Shown piece after piece: positions 43,728 to 51,726 of a DNA stretch of 64,000 nt. The position numbers and the translations under genes are program-made. Numbering within the stretch: position 1 is the first letter of the stretch; each line of letters starts with the position of its first letter. This DNA is from Solimicrobium silvestre (GTDB taxonomy: Bacteria > Pseudomonadota > Gammaproteobacteria > Burkholderiales > Burkholderiaceae_D): assembly GCF_002976435.1 (NCBI RefSeq), contig NZ_PUGF01000001.1, positions 248,001 to 312,000 of the forward strand, given 5' to 3'. The notes below the pieces were generated by a model, which did no database searches, had not been told where the DNA came from, and was given only the letters and a program-made list of their open reading frames with translations.

Positions 43728-46079
43728 ATGACCGCACCTGAAAATCTATTCTCTTATCCTGCCTATCGTGAAAAAACGGCTAAACCTGCGCCTTTTTTAC
43801 CGATGTCGCGTGCCGAAATGGAGGTGCTGGGATGGGATAGTTGCGATGTGATTTTAGTGACTGGCGACGCCTACATCGATCATCCGAGTTTTGGGATGGC
43901 GTTAGTCGGACGTTTATTGGAGTCGCACGGCTTCCGGGTCGGTATTATCAGCCAGCCGGACTGGCGCTCGGTCGACGCGTTCCGCACGCTGGGTAAACCT
44001 AATTTGTACTTCGGCATTACCGCCGGCAATATGGATTCGATGGTCAACCGCTACACAGCGGACCGCAAAATCCGTTCCGATGACGCCTATACACCGCACG
44101 GTGAAGCCGGTAAACGCCCAGACCGCGCGGTAATGGTATACGGCCAAAAAGTACGCGAAGCTTATCCGGGTGTCACCGTCGTTGCCGGTAGTATTGAAGC
44201 TAGTTTGCGCCGCATTGCGCATTACGACTATTGGTCAGACACTGTTAAACGTTCCATTTTGCTGGATTGCAAAGCCGATATTCTCTTGTTTGGCAATGCC
44301 GAACGCGCCTTGTTATCGCTCACTCATCGCATGGCAGCCGGTGAAAAAGTCAGCACCATCCGCGACTTGCGCGGTAGCGCTTTTATCGTCCCAAGCGGCT
44401 GGAAGCCAAACGCAGACTGGATCGAAACCAACTCTGTCAAAGTCGATACCCCGGGCAAAATCGAAGAACATATCGACCCGTATATGATGACCGGCGTTGA
44501 GTCTAACGAAACTTGCGCCACCACATCGAGCAACGCCGCCAGCGCTGCAGAAATCGAAGCGGCAACAATCAAACCGATCAAAATAGTTAGCCGCGAAGAA
44601 CGTCTGGCCAATAGCATTGCGATCCGTGAAAAAACCGTATTACGTCTGCCATCCTACGACGAAGTTAAAGATAACCCAGTGCTGTACGCACATACTTCAC
44701 GCGTATTCCATCTGGACTCCAATCCAGGCAACGCTCGCGCCTTGGTACAAGGACATGGTAACCGTGATGTATGGATGAACCCGCCGCCGTTACCGCTGGC
44801 GATGGATGAGATGGATGGCGTATACGACATGGCGTATGCCCGTGCTCCGCACCCAAGTTATGGCAATGCTAAAATTCCTGCCTGGGACATGATCCGCTTC
44901 TCCGTCAACATCATGCGCGGCTGCTTTGGCGGTTGCACTTTCTGCTCGATCACCGAGCACGAAGGACGGATTATTCAAAGCCGTTCTGAGCCGTCGATCT
45001 TAAAAGAAATTGAAGAAATTCGCGATAAAGTCAAAGGCTTTACCGGCGTTATTTCTGATTTAGGTGGCCCGACTGCGAATATGTATCGCTTGGCCTGCAA
45101 AGAAAAAAGCATTGAAGAATCATGCCGCCGCCTGTCCTGCGTCTACCCGAGCATTTGCAGCAACTTAGGTACGGATCACAGCAAACTAATTTCGCTGTAC
45201 CGTAAAGCACGCGCACTGCCCGGCATCAAAAAGATTTTGATCAGCTCCGGTCTGCGTTACGACTTGGCTGTTAAATCGCCAGAATATGTCAAAGAATTAG
45301 TCACGCATCACGTAGGCGGTTTGCTCAAAATCGCACCGGAACATTCCGAAGCTGGACCATTATCCAAGATGATGAAACCGGGCATGGGCGCGTATGATGA
45401 ATTCAAAGCCATGTTTGAAAAGTATTCAAAAGAAGCTGGCAAACAGCAATATTTAATTCCGTATTTCATCGCCGCCCATCCTGGCACGACCGATGACGAC
45501 ATGCTAAACCTTGCGCTCTGGCTCAAGAAAAATAACTTCAAGCTCGATCAGGTTCAAACCTTTATGCCAACGCCGATGGCGCTAGCTACCGCCATGTACC
45601 ATAGCCGTAAAAACCCGCTGAAAAAAGTAACTGAAGATTCTGAAGTGGTGGAAACAGTACGCACCGGCCGCATCCGCCGTCTGCATAAAGCTCTGCTGCG
45701 TTATCATGATCAAGACAACTGGCCTATCATCCGTGAAGCCTTGGTACGTATGGGGCGACGCGATTTAATCGGCAGTGGCGATAAGCATTTGGTACCATCC
45801 GAACATTCACCATTGGCGGTTAAATTGGCGGCAGTAAAACGTCACCAGAAACCGATGGTGATGAATAGTGCTAAGAATGGTGCAGACCCAAGGTTTGCAA
45901 CTGGAGCGCCGTTAAGCAATAAAAGCGCAAAAGTAAATCGGCATGAAGGGAGCAATAAAGTTGCCGGCAAAAGTAGCGTAGCTGTGAAGAGTACTGCTCG
46001 CCCTAGCCAACCTGCTCGCAAGCCAACGGCACAAATATCGGCTGTAAAACGTGCCGCCAGCAAAATTAGTGGGCGCTAA
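43728..46079 (+). CDS. YgiQ family radical SAM protein
   Basis: A 783-residue radical SAM enzyme of the YgiQ family. The iron-sulfur motif is Cys399, Cys403, Cys406 in [11 protein letters not shown]-terminal signature: [20 protein letters not shown] (residues 46-65) and [18 protein letters not shown]. After residue 700 there is a basic, low-complexity tail rich in Lys, Ser and Ala that is poorly conserved. YgiQ proteins are widespread with unknown function. Single gene with a terminator directly after it. Confidence 0.93.
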   Translation: MTAPENLFSYPAYREKTAKPAPFLPMSRAEMEVLGWDSCDVILVTGDAYIDHPSFGMALVGRLLESHGFRVGIISQPDWRSVDAFRTLGKPNLYFGITAGNMDSMVNRYTADRKIRSDDAYTPHGEAGKRPDRAVMVYGQKVREAYPGVTVVAGSIEASLRRIAHYDYWSDTVKRSILLDCKADILLFGNAERALLSLTHRMAAGEKVSTIRDLRGSAFIVPSGWKPNADWIETNSVKVDTPGKIEEHIDPYMMTGVESNETCATTSSNAASAAEIEAATIKPIKIVSREERLANSIAIREKTVLRLPSYDEVKDNPVLYAHTSRVFHLDSNPGNARALVQGHGNRDVWMNPPPLPLAMDEMDGVYDMAYARAPHPSYGNAKIPAWDMIRFSVNIMRGCFGGCTFCSITEHEGRIIQSRSEPSILKEIEEIRDKVKGFTGVISDLGGPTANMYRLACKEKSIEESCRRLSCVYPSICSNLGTDHSKLISLYRKARALPGIKKILISSGLRYDLAVKSPEYVKELVTHHVGGLLKIAPEHSEAGPLSKMMKPGMGAYDEFKAMFEKYSKEAGKQQYLIPYFIAAHPGTTDDDMLNLALWLKKNNFKLDQVQTFMPTPMALATAMYHSRKNPLKKVTEDSEVVETVRTGRIRRLHKALLRYHDQDNWPIIREALVRMGRRDLIGSGDKHLVPSEHSPLAVKLAAVKRHQKPMVMNSAKNGADPRFATGAPLSNKSAKVNRHEGSNKVAGKSSVAVKSTARPSQPARKPTAQISAVKRAASKISGR

Positions 46080-46106
46080 AAATAATTTTGCGATTTAATG
46101 AACGTT

Positions 46107-46135
46107 AAAAAAACACGAAAATTTCGTGTTTTTTT
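46107..46135. terminator. Bidirectional intrinsic terminator
   Basis: CACGAA and TTCGTG stem extended by an A-run on the left and a T-run on the right, lying between the convergent YgiQ and pilA genes and usable on both strands. Confidence 0.88.
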
Positions 46136-46152
46136 TACTTCAAACTAAAGAA

Positions 46153-46575
46153 TCAACAAAGTTTTGGTACCGCTGAAGCACAGGTTCCTTTAACCACCCA
46201 AGCTGCCACACCATCTTCCTCTACTTTGGACTCCAATATATAAGTTGGAGGTTCAGTTTGCCCGAGCTTTGTAGCTGCCGTTGCCGTTATTAATCCATCT
46301 TTTACTTTCAAACTACCCACGTGACCAGTAGTTGCTGAAGTAATCTCATTTGGAATACCATTTTTTCCGGAATCACAACCTGTATTAATTCCTAAATCTG
46401 CAATACACAACACCACTCCTAATTTATGTGGTGCGGTTGCAGAAATGACCTCTGTAAACTTAGCCTTATTCATATAGTTTTGATATTGCGGAACCGCTAC
46501 CGCCGCCAAAATACCAATAATAGCGATGACAATCATTAATTCAATTAAGGTGAAGCCTTGTTGTGATGCCTTCAT
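46153..46575 (-). CDS. pilA: Type IV major pilin PilA
   Basis: A 140-residue type IVa pilin. A seven-residue leader ends in [19 protein letters not shown], the canonical cleavage site with Glu5, followed by the long N-terminal helix ([17 protein letters not shown]). Two late cysteines ([11 protein letters not shown]) form the D-region disulfide loop. AGGAG is six bases before the ATG at 46575; a second in-frame ATG at 46593 lacks this. It stands alone, apart from the minor pilin operon at 35-41 kb. Probably the main fibre subunit. Confidence 0.92.
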   Translation of the reverse strand: MKASQQGFTLIELMIVIAIIGILAAVAVPQYQNYMNKAKFTEVISATAPHKLGVVLCIADLGINTGCDSGKNGIPNEITSATTGHVGSLKVKDGLITATAATKLGQTEPPTYILESKVEEDGVAAWVVKGTCASAVPKLC

Positions 46576-46593
46576 GTGTAACTCCTGTTTCAA

Positions 46594-46899
46594 TGCAATG
46601 ATTAAAGAATACTGACTTACTTAATCAAACTACCTTCTGACAAAGCTGCTTACATTTAGCTAGGCTCAGGTTTAATTGATAAATTAATAATTAAGTAGTA
46701 TTTAGTCATTTAAAATGAAACATAGTTCATGGACTTGTAAATAATATTATTAAATTCAGTGATTATTTACATAAAACTAGTGGCCTAGAAAATTTGTTCT
46801 CGGGGTAAACGCAATAAAAAAGCACGGCGAACCGTGCTTTTTTATTGTTTTCTTAGCTGTAGCTTGCTCTTACTTTTTCACCGCATTTATCTACACCAT
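46594..46899. other. Intergenic region upstream of pilA with a terminator
   Basis: About 300 bases that hold the pilA promoter region on the minus strand and the terminator of dgkA at 46813-46846. I looked for the sigma-54 promoter pattern known for pilA in Pseudomonas and did not find a match; a weak TTGATT-16-TTTAAT sigma-70-like pair is visible on the minus strand close to the gene. Confidence 0.4.
46813..46846. terminator. Bidirectional intrinsic terminator
   Basis: AGCACGG and CCGTGCT with a four-base CGAA loop, extended on both sides by A/T pairs. It ends dgkA on the minus strand, 50 bases after its stop. Confidence 0.9.
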
Positions 46900-47298
46900 T
46901 TAACTAAACCGCTCATACAAAACCACTGACCATGTTGCCACAGCAATAAACACGGCTAAGAAAACCGCTGCACTACCAAAATCTTTAGCGTTTTTAGATA
47001 AGGTATGACGCTCTAAAGAAACCCGATCCACCACGGCTTCTATTGCTGAATTGATTAATTCCACGATCAGAATAAAAAGCAGCACCACAATTAACATTAA
47101 CTTTTGGTATGCGGAAATAGGTAAGAACAACGCAACAACAATACCTATGGTGACCAACACTAATTCCTGACGGAAAGAATGCTCTTGTTTCCATGCAGAT
47201 TTAAAACCATCAATGGAATAAAAGAACGCCGAAAAAATCCGTTTTAAACCACTTTTACTTTTGAATTCACTAATCGGCTGTGGGTCGTGTTCTGACAT
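46900..47298 (-). CDS. dgkA: Diacylglycerol kinase
   Basis: A 132-residue integral-membrane diacylglycerol kinase that recycles diacylglycerol to phosphatidic acid. After a 28-residue hydrophilic N-terminus come an amphipathic helix and three membrane helices; the catalytic ELINSAIEAVVDR with Glu and Asn is at residues 79-91. The N-terminal FFYSIDGFKSAWKQEHSFRQE is typical. Length is near the family norm of 120-130. A single gene with a terminator after it. Confidence 0.94.
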   Translation of the reverse strand: MSEHDPQPISEFKSKSGLKRIFSAFFYSIDGFKSAWKQEHSFRQELVLVTIGIVVALFLPISAYQKLMLIVVLLFILIVELINSAIEAVVDRVSLERHTLSKNAKDFGSAAVFLAVFIAVATWSVVLYERFS

Positions 47299-47545
47299 GC
47301 TTATACTTTCGTTTTTTAGTAATTACTGAATACTGTCTATTATTGCTTGAATTCATTACGGCAACATGTTGCCGTGTTTCTGCGGCTTATATAGATGAGG
47401 CAAATAATAAGGGCAAAAAGAGACAAGGAAGTTACAACCTAGCTAGTCATGGTAATAAATTTTACGGAATACAGCGTATTTCCACCCTATTTTTCACATG
47501 GTGAGATAAAATAAATGCCGCATCGCACCAACCACATCGTGAAAA

Positions 47546-48328
47546 ATGAATTCCAGCACTCCTGTTACCGATCCCAGCAAAACCTCCATTCAAGTCATTG
47601 AAAGAATGGTGTCCTTGCTTAATGCTTTAGCTAAATATCCTGACCCTGTCAGTTTAAAAGAATTATCCAAAGTAACTGGCTTGCACCCTTCAACTGCGCA
47701 CCGCATTTTAAATGATATGGTGCTGACGCGTTTTGTTGATCGTTCGGAGCCAGGCACGTATCGGCTGGGAATGCGTTTATTAGAACTGGGCAACGTAGTT
47801 AAAAGCCGCTTAAACGTACGCGAAGCGGCAATTGAAGCAATGCGCTCGTTACATCGCCAAACTCATCAAACGGTCAATTTATCAGTACGCCAAGGCGATG
47901 AGATTGTTTATATTGACCGCGCATTTTCCGAGCGTTCCGGTATGCAGGTTGTACGCGCAATTGGTGGTCGTGCACCGCTACATTTAACGTCAACCGGTAA
48001 ATTATTTTTATCCGTCGATGAACCCAAAGCTATACGTGCTTATGCCACACGTACAGGCTTAGCTGGACACAATCGCAATTCAATTACTGATTTAAGCAAG
48101 CTGGAACACGAATTATTGCAAGTCAGATTGCTAGGCTACGCACGCGATAATGAAGAGTTGGAGTTAGGCGTTCGCTGTATGGCAGCAGGAATTATGGATG
48201 ATAGCGGCAAGTTGATCGCCGGCTTATCCATATCAGCTCCGGCAGATCGTTTGATGGAAGACTGGCTGGATCCTTTAATTGCTACTGCAAAACAGATTTC
48301 GGCAACCCTGGGATATGAGCTAATTTGA
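47546..48328 (+). CDS. IclR family transcriptional regulator
   Basis: A 260-residue regulator. The winged helix-turn-helix lies at residues 12-72 (SLKELSKVTGLHPSTAHRIL) and the IclR effector domain at about 85-260 with the DRAFSERSGMQVVRAIGGR region and a late CMAAGIMDDSG. Such regulators usually control adjacent catabolic genes, but the closest neighbours are dgkA and a convergent PBP gene, so the target is unknown. Length and domains are complete. Confidence 0.93.
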   Translation: MNSSTPVTDPSKTSIQVIERMVSLLNALAKYPDPVSLKELSKVTGLHPSTAHRILNDMVLTRFVDRSEPGTYRLGMRLLELGNVVKSRLNVREAAIEAMRSLHRQTHQTVNLSVRQGDEIVYIDRAFSERSGMQVVRAIGGRAPLHLTSTGKLFLSVDEPKAIRAYATRTGLAGHNRNSITDLSKLEHELLQVRLLGYARDNEELELGVRCMAAGIMDDSGKLIAGLSISAPADRLMEDWLDPLIATAKQISATLGYELI

Positions 48329-48336
48329 TAAAAACT

Positions 48337-48363
48337 AGCGTGAGCACAAAATGTGCACACGCT
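48337..48363. terminator. Hairpin between convergent iclR-type and pbpG genes
   Basis: AGCGTG and CACGCT pair outside an A-A mismatch, with an inner GCACA/TGTGC pairing around AAA. It is placed nine bases after the IclR-family stop. T-run is short, so termination strength is uncertain. Confidence 0.5.
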
Positions 48364-48392
48364 TCCTGATTTTCAACCGCCTATTCAATCCC

Positions 48393-49460
48393 TTATTGCA
48401 CTACCGTTTTTGGTACTGGCGGTTTAATTGTTTCCAGCCATTTACGAATTCGTCCGGCGTCGGCAAAACGTGAATACTTTCCTTTGGAATCCAAAAATAC
48501 CATCACTACAGCACGCCCTTCTATCATGGCCTGCATCACTAAACAACGTCCCGCTTCAGTAATATAACCGGTCTTTTGCAAGCCTATTTCCCAATCTGCA
48601 TTGGAAGTTAACCGGTTTGAACTGGTGTATTCCAGTGTGCGCCCACCCGGGGAAACTGCATATTTAGTGTCGGTGGAATATTGGCGAATGAGTGTTTGAT
48701 GGTAAGCCTCGTTCACCAATTTGGCCAAATCCTGGGCGCTAGCCACGTTTTGGCTGGAAAGCCCAGTTGAATCTACGTAATGAGTTTCCGTCATACCCAA
48801 CAATTTTGCTTTCGCATTCATCGCAGCAACGCAAGCCTGCAATCCACCCGGATAATTACGCCCCAAACTGGAAGCAGCGCGATTTTCTGAGCTCATCAAA
48901 GCGATGTGTAACATATCAGAGCGCTTTAATTTAGAACCGATTTTTAAACGTGAACTACTGCCTTTTTCGGTATCAATATCTTCATTGGTCACAAGCAATA
49001 CTTCATCCATGTCTTGATTAGCCTCCAGCACAACTAAGCTAGTCATAAGTTTTGTGATGGAGGCGATAGGCAAAGAGACCGAGGAATTTTTTTCAAACAA
49101 TACCTGGGAACTGGCTTGATCAATCACTAAAGCGGCACTGGATTTAAGATCGAGCGGATCTTGGGTGCGCTGTAAGCCTTCTAAATCACCAAAACTTTGT
49201 TTTTCAGGGACAACAGCTACTTTGCTTGATTTAGCCTTGGTTTTTTTTGATTTCGCTTTGGTGGCTTTTTTTGCCGTTTTTTTTGTAGTAGTAGCTTTTT
49301 TAGTGACAGTAGCTTTTTTTGTTGCCGCTTTTCCAGTGGACGGAGTAGCTGCTGCAGTCGATGCAGCAGTAGTTTGATCTGTTGTTTGGGTTTTAGCTTC
49401 TACAATTGTGGTACTGGAAAACAGTAAAGCAATGGCAAATGCGGTAGAAAATTTCAGCAT
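48393..49460 (-). CDS. pbpG: D-alanyl-D-alanine endopeptidase (PBP7 type)
   Basis: A low-molecular-weight penicillin-binding protein of 355 residues that cleaves D-Ala-meso-DAP crosslinks in peptidoglycan. Signal peptide ends after VEA. Active-site motifs: SITK with Ser134 and Lys137, SEN with Ser191, and KTG at 296-298. Between the signal peptide and the catalytic domain lies a Lys/Thr/Ala-rich segment (about residues 42-80) that could bind wall polymers or act as a flexible spacer; it is longer than in Escherichia coli PbpG. Single gene. Confidence 0.92.
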   Translation of the reverse strand: MLKFSTAFAIALLFSSTTIVEAKTQTTDQTTAASTAAATPSTGKAATKKATVTKKATTTKKTAKKATKAKSKKTKAKSSKVAVVPEKQSFGDLEGLQRTQDPLDLKSSAALVIDQASSQVLFEKNSSVSLPIASITKLMTSLVVLEANQDMDEVLLVTNEDIDTEKGSSSRLKIGSKLKRSDMLHIALMSSENRAASSLGRNYPGGLQACVAAMNAKAKLLGMTETHYVDSTGLSSQNVASAQDLAKLVNEAYHQTLIRQYSTDTKYAVSPGGRTLEYTSSNRLTSNADWEIGLQKTGYITEAGRCLVMQAMIEGRAVVMVFLDSKGKYSRFADAGRIRKWLETIKPPVPKTVVQ

Positions 49461-49689
49461 TTTTGGTGTCTCTTGACGATAGTTTTTGCACTAATCAAAG
49501 TTTAACAAATTGCAGCTAAATTACAAGTAAATTAATGACTTAGGAAGTTTATTTAAAGGAAAGAAGCATGTATTTTTACAAATATTTTGTGGATTTTTTG
49601 ATTCTTACGAAAAGTCAAAATAAATGAACTGCGTTGCAAGCAAAGCGGGCCCTCAATTAAAGCCCGTTAATGCAGTCGCAACAAACGCC

Positions 49690-50370
49690 TTACACAAATT
49701 TAACGATAGAAGTACCGCGTTCGGTAACTAAAGTATTTTCGATTTTAGTTGTATCGGCATAACCCAAAGACATACCGCAAACCACCATTTCTTGGTCTGA
49801 TAAATTAAGTGTTTTATGAATAATTTGATGGTATTGGGTAAATGCAGCTTGCGGACAAGTATCTAAGCCACGCGCTTTGGCAGCTAACATAATATTTTGC
49901 AAGAACATGCCGTAATCAAGCCAGGAGCCTTGTTGCATGACGCGGTCTATCGTAAAAATAATCCCGACCGGCGCATCAAAAAAAATAAAGTTGCGACCAT
50001 GTTGTGCGTGCATACCTGCTTTGTTTTCCCGACCTAAACCAAGTAAAGAATACAAATCCCAACCGATTTTACGACGACGTTCTAAATATGGGCTAAGCCA
50101 TTGCACTGGATAATAGTGATATTCCTCTTTGTAGGCACTATGAGGATTATTGTGCGCCTGTAAAATTTCATCACTAAGTTGCTGCTTTACCTCGCCTATC
50201 AACACATATACCTTCCATGGTTGCGTGTTGCTCCCTGAAGGTGCACGTGCAGCAATTTCAATTATTTTCTGTATCTCATCCCTAGCAACCGGCGTCGGCA
50301 AAAAGGCGCGAATTGACCTTCTCGACGCAATAACTTCATCAACAATCTTTTGTTCTTCGGTTTCAATCAT
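49690..50370 (-). CDS. Nitroreductase family protein
   Basis: A 226-residue FMN-dependent oxidoreductase. The family opening SRRSIRAFLPTPV (residues 16-28) and ARAPSGSNTQPWKVYVL (44-60) are present, as are AKARGLDTCPQAAF and a late GMSLGYAD. Physiological substrate is unknown; relatives reduce nitro groups or flavins. A weak hairpin at about 49647-49670 (CGGGC/GCCCG) with a short T-run may terminate it. Single gene. Confidence 0.9.
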   Translation of the reverse strand: MIETEEQKIVDEVIASRRSIRAFLPTPVARDEIQKIIEIAARAPSGSNTQPWKVYVLIGEVKQQLSDEILQAHNNPHSAYKEEYHYYPVQWLSPYLERRRKIGWDLYSLLGLGRENKAGMHAQHGRNFIFFDAPVGIIFTIDRVMQQGSWLDYGMFLQNIMLAAKARGLDTCPQAAFTQYHQIIHKTLNLSDQEMVVCGMSLGYADTTKIENTLVTERGTSIVKFV

Positions 50371-50710
50371 GCTGTTCCTCTGTGGTGTTTTTAAGATAAT
50401 TTAAGGCTGGGACGCTATGTATAGCTAATAGTTCATCATATTGTCACATAAATAGTAGAAGATGAGCTCAGTTGTTGAAGTTGATGGAGGAAGTTGACGA
50501 ATTAATTAATGCCATAAAGCAAATGTATTTTCATCTTACAACAGATGAAAAACAATTTGACGCAATGCACAAATTTTGCTTGACATGCCTAAAATTTACT
50601 CTAAAATGTGTTTTGTTGCGCTGCACAATATTGAACCACTTAAATTGAAACAGAAAACGTAACACACCATTTATTGCCTTAATTTAACACATCACTCTAA
50701 AGAGGACTTT
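50371..50710. other. Divergent intergenic region upstream of the phasin gene
   Basis: About 340 bases. The left part is AT-rich and empty; the right part holds the phasin promoter at 50580-50607 and two copies of a GC-NN-TGCACAA type word (50562-50572 GCAATGCACAA and 50618-50628 GCGCTGCACAA), 56 bases apart and flanking that promoter. These could be sites for the PHA repressor PhaR, as inference. Confidence 0.45.
50580..50607 (+). promoter_or_regulatory. Strong sigma-70 promoter of the phasin gene
   Basis: TTGACA at 50580-50585 is a perfect -35 and TAAAAT at 50602-50607 is a good -10 with a 16-base spacer, about 100 bases before the phasin ATG. A long 5' leader with GAGGA just before the ATG would result. 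Confidence 0.72.
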
Positions 50711-51280
50711 ATGTTTACATTACCTGAACAATTTTCTGCAGCAACCAAAGCAAATTTTGATGCACAACTCGCTATGTTGTCTGCTTTCACTAGCAAAGCG
50801 ATTGAAAGCGTAGAAAAAGTAGTTGAATTGAATATGACTGTAGCAAAAACATCGTTTGAAGAATCAAACATTGCTGCCAAACAATTGATCTCAGCTAAAG
50901 ACGCACAAGAATTTTTTAGCTTGACTGCTGCTCACGCTCAACCAAATGCAGATAAAGCAGTGGCTTATGCTCGTCACTTGGCTTCTATCACTTCTGGTGC
51001 ACAAGCAGAATTCACTAAAGCAGCTGAAGCGCATGTTGCTGAAACAAACCGTAAAGTAGTGGCTTTTGTTGAAGAAGTTTCCAAAAATGCACCTGCCGGT
51101 TCTGAAAATGCAATCGCTTTATTGAAATCAGCCATCGGCAATGCTAACGCAAGCTATGATCAGTTCAATAAATCAACTAAACAAGCTGTTGAAACATTGG
51201 AAGCAAATTTGAACACAGCCGTAAATCAAATTTCCCAAGCTACAGCTAAAGCTGCTCCACGCGCTGCTAAAAAAGCGTAA
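50711..51280 (+). CDS. phaP: Phasin (PHA granule-associated protein)
   Basis: A 189-residue phasin coating polyhydroxyalkanoate granules. It is all helical with FSAATKANFDAQLAMLSAFT, the AIESVEKVVELNMTVAK and SFEESNIAAKQLISAKDAQE segments, and an Ala/Lys-rich tail (TAKAAPRAAKKA). Codon choice is strongly biased, as in abundant proteins, and AGAGGA precedes the ATG. A strong promoter and terminator frame a single-gene unit. It indicates that the organism stores PHA, although no PHA synthase gene is in this window. Confidence 0.93.
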   Translation: MFTLPEQFSAATKANFDAQLAMLSAFTSKAIESVEKVVELNMTVAKTSFEESNIAAKQLISAKDAQEFFSLTAAHAQPNADKAVAYARHLASITSGAQAEFTKAAEAHVAETNRKVVAFVEEVSKNAPAGSENAIALLKSAIGNANASYDQFNKSTKQAVETLEANLNTAVNQISQATAKAAPRAAKKA

Positions 51281-51375
51281 TTAGTTACTACTCTGCTTCG
51301 CACTTAAGTGCTGCGAAGTTATTGTAAAACCTGTTGTCTCCTTGGTGCTTACACTCCTAAAGTTAAGCTCCAATT

Positions 51376-51402
51376 TACCCCGATTTATCGGGGTATTTTT
51401 TT
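51376..51402 (+). terminator. Intrinsic terminator of the phasin gene
   Basis: TACCCCGA and TCGGGGTA pair around a TTTA loop and are followed by seven T's. It is a textbook rho-independent terminator, about 95 bases after the stop. Confidence 0.92.
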
Positions 51403-51442
51403 GCATGGAGAATTAGCTCCCCCCGCAAAATTCATCTCCGTA

Positions 51443-51649
51443 CGTAGGGTGGGCACGCTTTTGTGCCCCTGTGTCCCTATAGGGAGGGAATCTGTGCCTG
51501 CATGCACAGATCGTTACGCAGGTGAGTGGCATTCCGCCACTCAAAACCACTGCTACACCACGCGTAACCGTTAATAAACAATGGATTGTGTGAGGTTATT
51601 ATTAATCAAAGGTAACGCGTGGACACGATGAGCCCGTGCCCACCTTACG
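51443..51649. repeat. 207-bp element with 14-bp inverted terminal repeats
   Basis: CGTAGGGTGGGCAC at 51443-51456 is matched by GTGCCCACCTTACG at 51636-51649, complementary with one mismatch. Inside are smaller inverted words (ACGCGTGG-type near 51558 and 51615). There is no open frame. Size, inverted ends and lack of coding fit a non-autonomous MITE-like element. GTAGGGTGGGCAC words recur as dispersed sequence in many proteobacteria. No target duplication was evident. Confidence 0.55.
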
Positions 51650-51726
51650 CATATTTTCAATTTTAACTGGGTAAATATAAGATAACTTCCGGCAGCGCGA
51701 TGCCACCGGAAGCAGATGAAGATTAA

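Larger units (their letters stand above)
51281..51726. other. Intergenic region with terminator and repeat-like element
   Basis: About 446 bases between the phasin gene and the convergent chpA. It contains the phasin terminator at 51376-51402 and a 207-bp element with inverted ends at 51443-51649. No coding frame with a supported start was found. Confidence 0.5.

Noticed and set aside
46576-46700. Sigma-54 promoter for pilA
   Set aside because: I searched the minus strand for the GG-N10-GC pattern with TTGC and found no good match.
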